From contig NC_030990.1 of assembly GCF_000149955.1 (NCBI RefSeq), forward strand, positions 868,001-932,000: a DNA stretch of 64,000 nucleotides, in the 5' to 3' direction. The notes under the pieces are model-generated. The model made no database searches. It was not told the DNA's origin and worked only from the letters and a program-made list of their open reading frames with translations. Below, one piece after another: positions 59,528 to 64,000 of this stretch. How positions within the stretch are numbered: position 1 is the stretch's first letter; the number at the start of each line of letters is the position of its first letter. The DNA is from Fusarium oxysporum f. sp. lycopersici 4287 (Eukaryota; Ascomycota; Sordariomycetes; Hypocreales; Nectriaceae). Made by a program: the position numbers and the translations under genes.

Positions 59528-61461
59528 TTTGTCTGATATTGAGAGATCCGAATAGGCGCTTGTGATAAACGTCTTTTGGGGACGAGGTGAGGTTGAGAGG
59601 AGAGGGATGAAAGGAAGTTGAGAAAGCAGCGGCCGTTGACGTTTGCTAAATTCTGGTGGGGGGCGATAAGTTGAAAAAATTTGGGCACTGGGCTTGTACC
59701 TACAAAAACAGAGCGAGCGAGACGGGAGTGAGAGAGACGGAGGAGAGAGGGCGGTAGGTAAAGGTAGACTAGTAGTATGGAGGTCGCTCAGGTCCCCCTC
59801 GGTCGGTCCAGTCTCCTCTCTCACTTTTTGAACTTGTTGGGCCGCCCACCAAGCACCAAGCTCAACTCGTCGATCGCCTAACTAAAAAAAAAATTACCTG
59901 CCCAGCCAGCCAAACTGTGTGAGAGGATCCAATGGGTCCCCTCTCTACTCTGGGCGGGCTCTACCTAATAGTTTTGATTGTGGAGGCGCTGTGAGAGAGC
60001 GGAGAAGTGAGACAACAGAAACCCAAGGGAGCCGGGGAGTGGAGGAGACCTACAGCCACAGTAACACAGTGCATTTCCGGACCTGTTCACACGAGGCCAC
60101 ACAAATGCAATATGCATGTACCTTTAGACTTGGTTTTCTGTGGCGTCGCACAGGGATTGGATGCGTGATTCTCTCCGACTCATCCATTCGCAGTACAAGG
60201 GAAGCACTCGCCACAATCTAGACGGATTCCAGAACACAACAGTCTCAGATCCATTGCCCATCAAAGTAACCCTTCCCCCTCAGTCACCGGCCCTTCTCTT
60301 ACAGACACAAAGGTTCTGGAATGGTGGCACCCCCAATGCTCAAACCAGGAACAACGACGACATATCGACGACATGTTGTTCCTGAGAGAAAGAACGGCTG
60401 AATAACTGTTGTGCCTTTGGCTTCTTTTGTTGACCAGATACACCCGGCCCCGCCCGAAAGGGAACACCCGGGTCTGATAGCTCATGGCATGGCTCATACA
60501 TTTATAGCAAGGTACATAATCTCGGGGAACCGCTTCAAAGTTACATGTTACATCGAAGAGCATGAATCAAGCGAGGCCAACCCTACAATATCTACTGATA
60601 ATAGTTCGCTTGTTGGACACGTAGGTACCCAACCATCAAAAAGCAAAGGGCCACGGACGGGAACCGAAAGAGTTCTGACCAAGAACATACCCCTTTGGTT
60701 CGGGTAGAAGGGTTGAAGCACAAGCATATCCAACAACTCAACTCAACCCAACTGGTCGTATCTCTCTGCCTACATACGCGTGATAGAACGTGGCTCGCAC
60801 GCACTGTGATGGACCCTGCACGATTGGCTGCAGCTTGGTGAATCTCCGATACCAACAAGTCGAGGGATGCGTCACGAATCGCGCGCGCCCTTGTATTGTG
60901 AAGGAGGAGCGGGTTGTCTATGCAGCATACTATTCGCCCACCACTTCTTTGTCTGTTGACAATAGATAAATAAAAAAAGCGGTCGTCAAAGTGGTCAAAG
61001 AAAGAAGCGGATGGCATTGACAACTAGATGCTATAGGTGGACAGCAACCCCAGACCCAGCCAAAATCTTTGCCGAGGAACCTTGCTCATAAAGCACCACA
61101 ATCAGGAAACAATTTGACGTGGCCCTCGAGTCAACATGCTGGCCAATCCTGTAGCCCCCTCATGAACACTCTAAACAAGTAGATAACTGCATGTCATCAC
61201 TAAATTCCAGAGTTATTGACGTTATGGCCCTAATCATCTCTGTCCTCAGCCTTGCGTCTTGTACTAGAGACCAACCAATGATGTATGGCGGGGCCAGTTC
61301 GGCATATCGGTATGACTCTCCGGGTCAGCCTTGGTCAGGGCACGAGCGCTGAGCCAACGACGTAATCGGGCGCGCGACCTACAACTTATACGCAAAATTC
61401 TTATCTCAACTTTGAGGATTTATTTGTGTATCATGCGAACCAATTCACCTTAAACGAATTG
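59528..61461. other. Intergenic, NAP1 and P5B ATPase promoters
   Basis: 1.9 kb between divergent starts without a recognisable gene. A purine-rich tract on the plus strand (about 59705-59765) is the pyrimidine-rich start region of NAP1 on its coding strand. Open frames at 60261-60707 look non-coding. Confidence 0.45.
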
Positions 61462-64000
61462 ATGGATGAAGACGCTCCTCTTAGCCCGGACCCGGGCCAA
61501 GATCATGGCCATCGCCGCCATCGCACATCCAATGCCAATGCCAACGGCAACGGTCGCGCTGGGCTCTATCGAATGAGCTCTAATCAGAGCAGATCGAGCA
61601 TCTTTGAAGATGTTGAGATGGCGCATGAGGAGGTAATTAGCAAATACTTGAGCCATTATTATTGTATGATCGTAAATACTAACGATCTGTCCTTATCAGC
61701 TTTTCTCTGGTCCTGTTGCCGAAAGTCTTCCTACCAGTGTATCGGCCTTTTCCCATCGACGACCTCGCGCCGATTCGACTGCCAGCTTCGCCTATTACGA
61801 TGACGATAACGAAGGGTTCCCCGATGACGACGACGCTGAGAGTGTAGCTGTGCAGAGCATTGCTGGCGATTACATCCGGCGCAGCGTTTCAGATATTGGA
61901 GACTTGGAGTTTGGTGTTGATGGTACCGAGGAATACGACGAATCCCCAGAACGAGACTATCGCCTTTCTGAAGACAACTATGCCCTGCGCAGACATTCAT
62001 CCGCATACTCTCGCCATTCGGTAAACGCCCATCTCTTGCGACGAGATAGTACAGCTACCGCTGGAAGCTTTCGTCGCCATGGGCGTGTCAGTCAAAAAGT
62101 TTATCTAGAAAACGAAGATCTCACCATCGTCATCGCCGGTTTCAAGACAAGCAAGATCGGCTCTGCGATCTATATCTCTCTGTGTATCTTCACTTGCGGC
62201 CTCGCTTATCTGCTCTTCCGATGGCTGCCCCGGTGGTACGTTGGTCTGCTTGGACAGGCAACCTCGCTTGGAGAGTGCGAATGGGTCGTGATAGAGAACC
62301 AGTGGGGTGAACTTGTCACTATGGATGTTCGATCTCAGATTTATGGCCGACCTCTATCAACCATATTTGGTCTACCTGAGAAATTCTACTCGGAGGCATT
62401 GGACGAGGATGTCGACCCTATCGTTGACGACCTCCGAACACTGGATTACCGTTACATTCGACTGTGCTTCCACCCTCTTAAAGACAAGTTCATGCTTTTC
62501 AATGGCTGGAAAGACCCTAACTGGACCGATGTGCGACTGACCCGTGCTGGTCTGGACACCGATGAAAGGGGAGTCCGTGAAGTTGTTTTTGGCAGCAATC
62601 TCATCGATATCGAGCAGAAGACAACTGGACAGCTTCTAGTTGATGAAGTTTTGCACCCCTTTTATGTCTTTCAGATCGCCAGTCTTATCCTGTGGTCCAT
62701 GGACAGCTACTTTAGGCAATTCTCCAAGTACAGACTTCCTCATGTCGGTTGGTAGTATTGCTGCTACCCTCATTGAGACCCGAGCTACCATGAAGCGTCT
62801 CCGTGAGATTTCGCGATTCGAATGCGACGTGCGAGTTCTCCGAAACGGGTTCTGGCGATTCATCAGTTCAAGCGAACTGGTACCCGGAGATGTCTACGAA
62901 TTGAGCGATCCCAGTTTGACACAGTTTCCCAGTGACAGTCTTTTGCTCACTGGTGACTGTATCGTCAACGAAAGCATGTTGACTGGCGAATCTGTTCCCG
63001 TCTCAAAATTACCAGCCACCGACGAGACTTTGCGCACAATGGATCTGGGAGCGTCGTCAGTTACCCCTGAGACGGCCAGACACTTCCTCTTTTGTGGTAC
63101 CAAGATCATCCGCGCCAGAAGGCCTCAGGAAGACCAAGGGGACGACGCCGTTGCGCTCGCCCTCGTTGTCCGGACTGGTTTCAACACTACAAAGGGTGCC
63201 CTGGTACGATCAATGTTGTTCCCTAAGCCCTCAGGTTTCAAGTTCTACCGCGATTCATTCCGGTACATCAGTGTCATGGCTATCGTTGCTGCTATCGGAT
63301 TCCTGGCTTCATTGGTCAACTTTATCAGACTTGGAATTGCATGGCATCTCATTATTGTGCGAGCGCTCGATCTCATCACCATTGTTGTACCTCCTGCCCT
63401 GCCTGCGACTTTGACTATTGGTACCAACTTTGCTCTCAGCCGACTGAAGAAGAAGCAAATTTTCTGTATCAGTCCTCAACGAGTGAATGTTGGTGGAAAA
63501 ATCGATATCATGTGTTTTGACAAGACAGGAACTTTGACGGAAGAAGGATTAGATGTTCTGGGAATTCGAGTCGTTGATCGCGACTCAAAGAAATTCAGTG
63601 AGATTGTGACCGAGCCTCAGATGCTCCTGGCTGAAGCCACACGACAGAACGCTCAGGATACTTACCGCGCCGCATTGCACACTATGGCCACCTGTCACTC
63701 TCTACGGTCCGTTGATGATGAGCTTGTCGGAGATCCACTGGATCTCAAGATGTTTGAGTTCACACGCTGGGCATACGAAGAAGGAAAGCAGAGCGCTTCT
63801 GAGGAAGATGAAGAGCAGGGTGGACTGGCGCCCTCTATTGCACGACCCCCTAACGTATGGCCCTGGTGCTGACTGTGAGAGGATGGTCACTGACATTTTT
63901 ATAGGGCAACATCGAGCTTGGAGTACAGAAGTCTTTTGAATTCGTTTCTAATCTACGACGCGCCAGTGTCATTGTTCGACAATTCGGCCAGAAGAGTGGT
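61462..64000 (+). CDS. P5B-type cation-transporting ATPase (YPK9/ATP13A family), 3' truncated
   Basis: Exons 61462-61632, 61700-63854 and 63905 to beyond the window. A Ser/Asp-rich cytosolic N-terminus precedes the first helices (ISLCIFTCGLAYLLFRW; FQIASLILWSMDSY). Then come the actuator domain with GDCIVNESMLTGESVPVSK, the membrane motif VVPPALPATLTIG, and the phosphorylation site CFDKTGTLTEEGLDVLG. PPALP marks P5B rather than P5A (PPELP). Homologues (yeast Ypk9, human ATP13A2) are vacuolar/lysosomal, and ATP13A2 exports polyamines. Ypk9 is linked to Mn, Cd and Ni tolerance. The first frame stops at 62755 after SMDSYFRQFSKYR; the rest is +1. With one surplus base exon 2 closes in phase. The usual YYYYA segment after WSMD is not readable in any frame near 62710-62740, so the break region may be more than a single indel. 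Confidence 0.88.

Overview
The window reads as nuclear DNA of a filamentous ascomycete, most likely a Sordariomycete of the Fusarium type (inference). Introns are about 45-75 nt with GTRNGT donors, CTAAC/CTGAC branch points and YAG acceptors. Gene content is fungal: WAPL, class V myosin, a URC1-type uracil catabolism gene, a TmpL-like membrane flavoprotein and HeLo/DUF7580-type proteins. Gene ends were placed by joining exons by hand and checking that phases agree.

Layout. 0-8.5 kb: 3' part of a large conserved fungal protein, a four-helix MARVEL-like membrane protein, DPH2 (diphthamide synthesis) and an FAD monooxygenase. 8.5-18.4 kb is an accessory block: a 2 kb stretch with no recognisable gene, a 1000-N scaffold gap cutting an acidic-tailed protein, a fragment resembling a transcription factor C-terminus, and a divergent pair made of a C2H2 zinc-finger protein and a HeLo-like/DUF7580 protein. 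Both members of the pair are broken. 18.4-25.2 kb: a six-exon enoyl-CoA hydratase, a TmpL-like adenylation/membrane/flavin-reductase protein whose first exon is frameshifted, and a mitochondrial alpha/beta hydrolase. 25.7-37 kb: ribosomal protein eS1, a small serine-rich protein, then URC1 - ELF1 - uracil phosphoribosyltransferase. URC1 and the transferase belong to the same uracil salvage/catabolism route.

37-64 kb is mostly housekeeping: WAPL (cohesin release), a Rheb GTPase, a ZUFSP/C78 peptidase, ITPase, adenylate kinase 6/Fap7, class V myosin, phosphoglycerate dehydrogenase, NAP1 and the 5' part of a P5B ATPase (YPK9/ATP13A type).

Main points for a second look: (i) URC1 has 18 exons, including three microexons of 9, 4 and 4 nt, and six GATAAG sites lie in its upstream region; (ii) every frame break in the window, in housekeeping and accessory genes alike, has the same sign (+1), which points to consensus insertion errors; (iii) the C2H2 gene instead carries in-frame nonsense codons, which such errors do not explain. 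I found no transposon, CRISPR array or convincing tRNA/rRNA gene.
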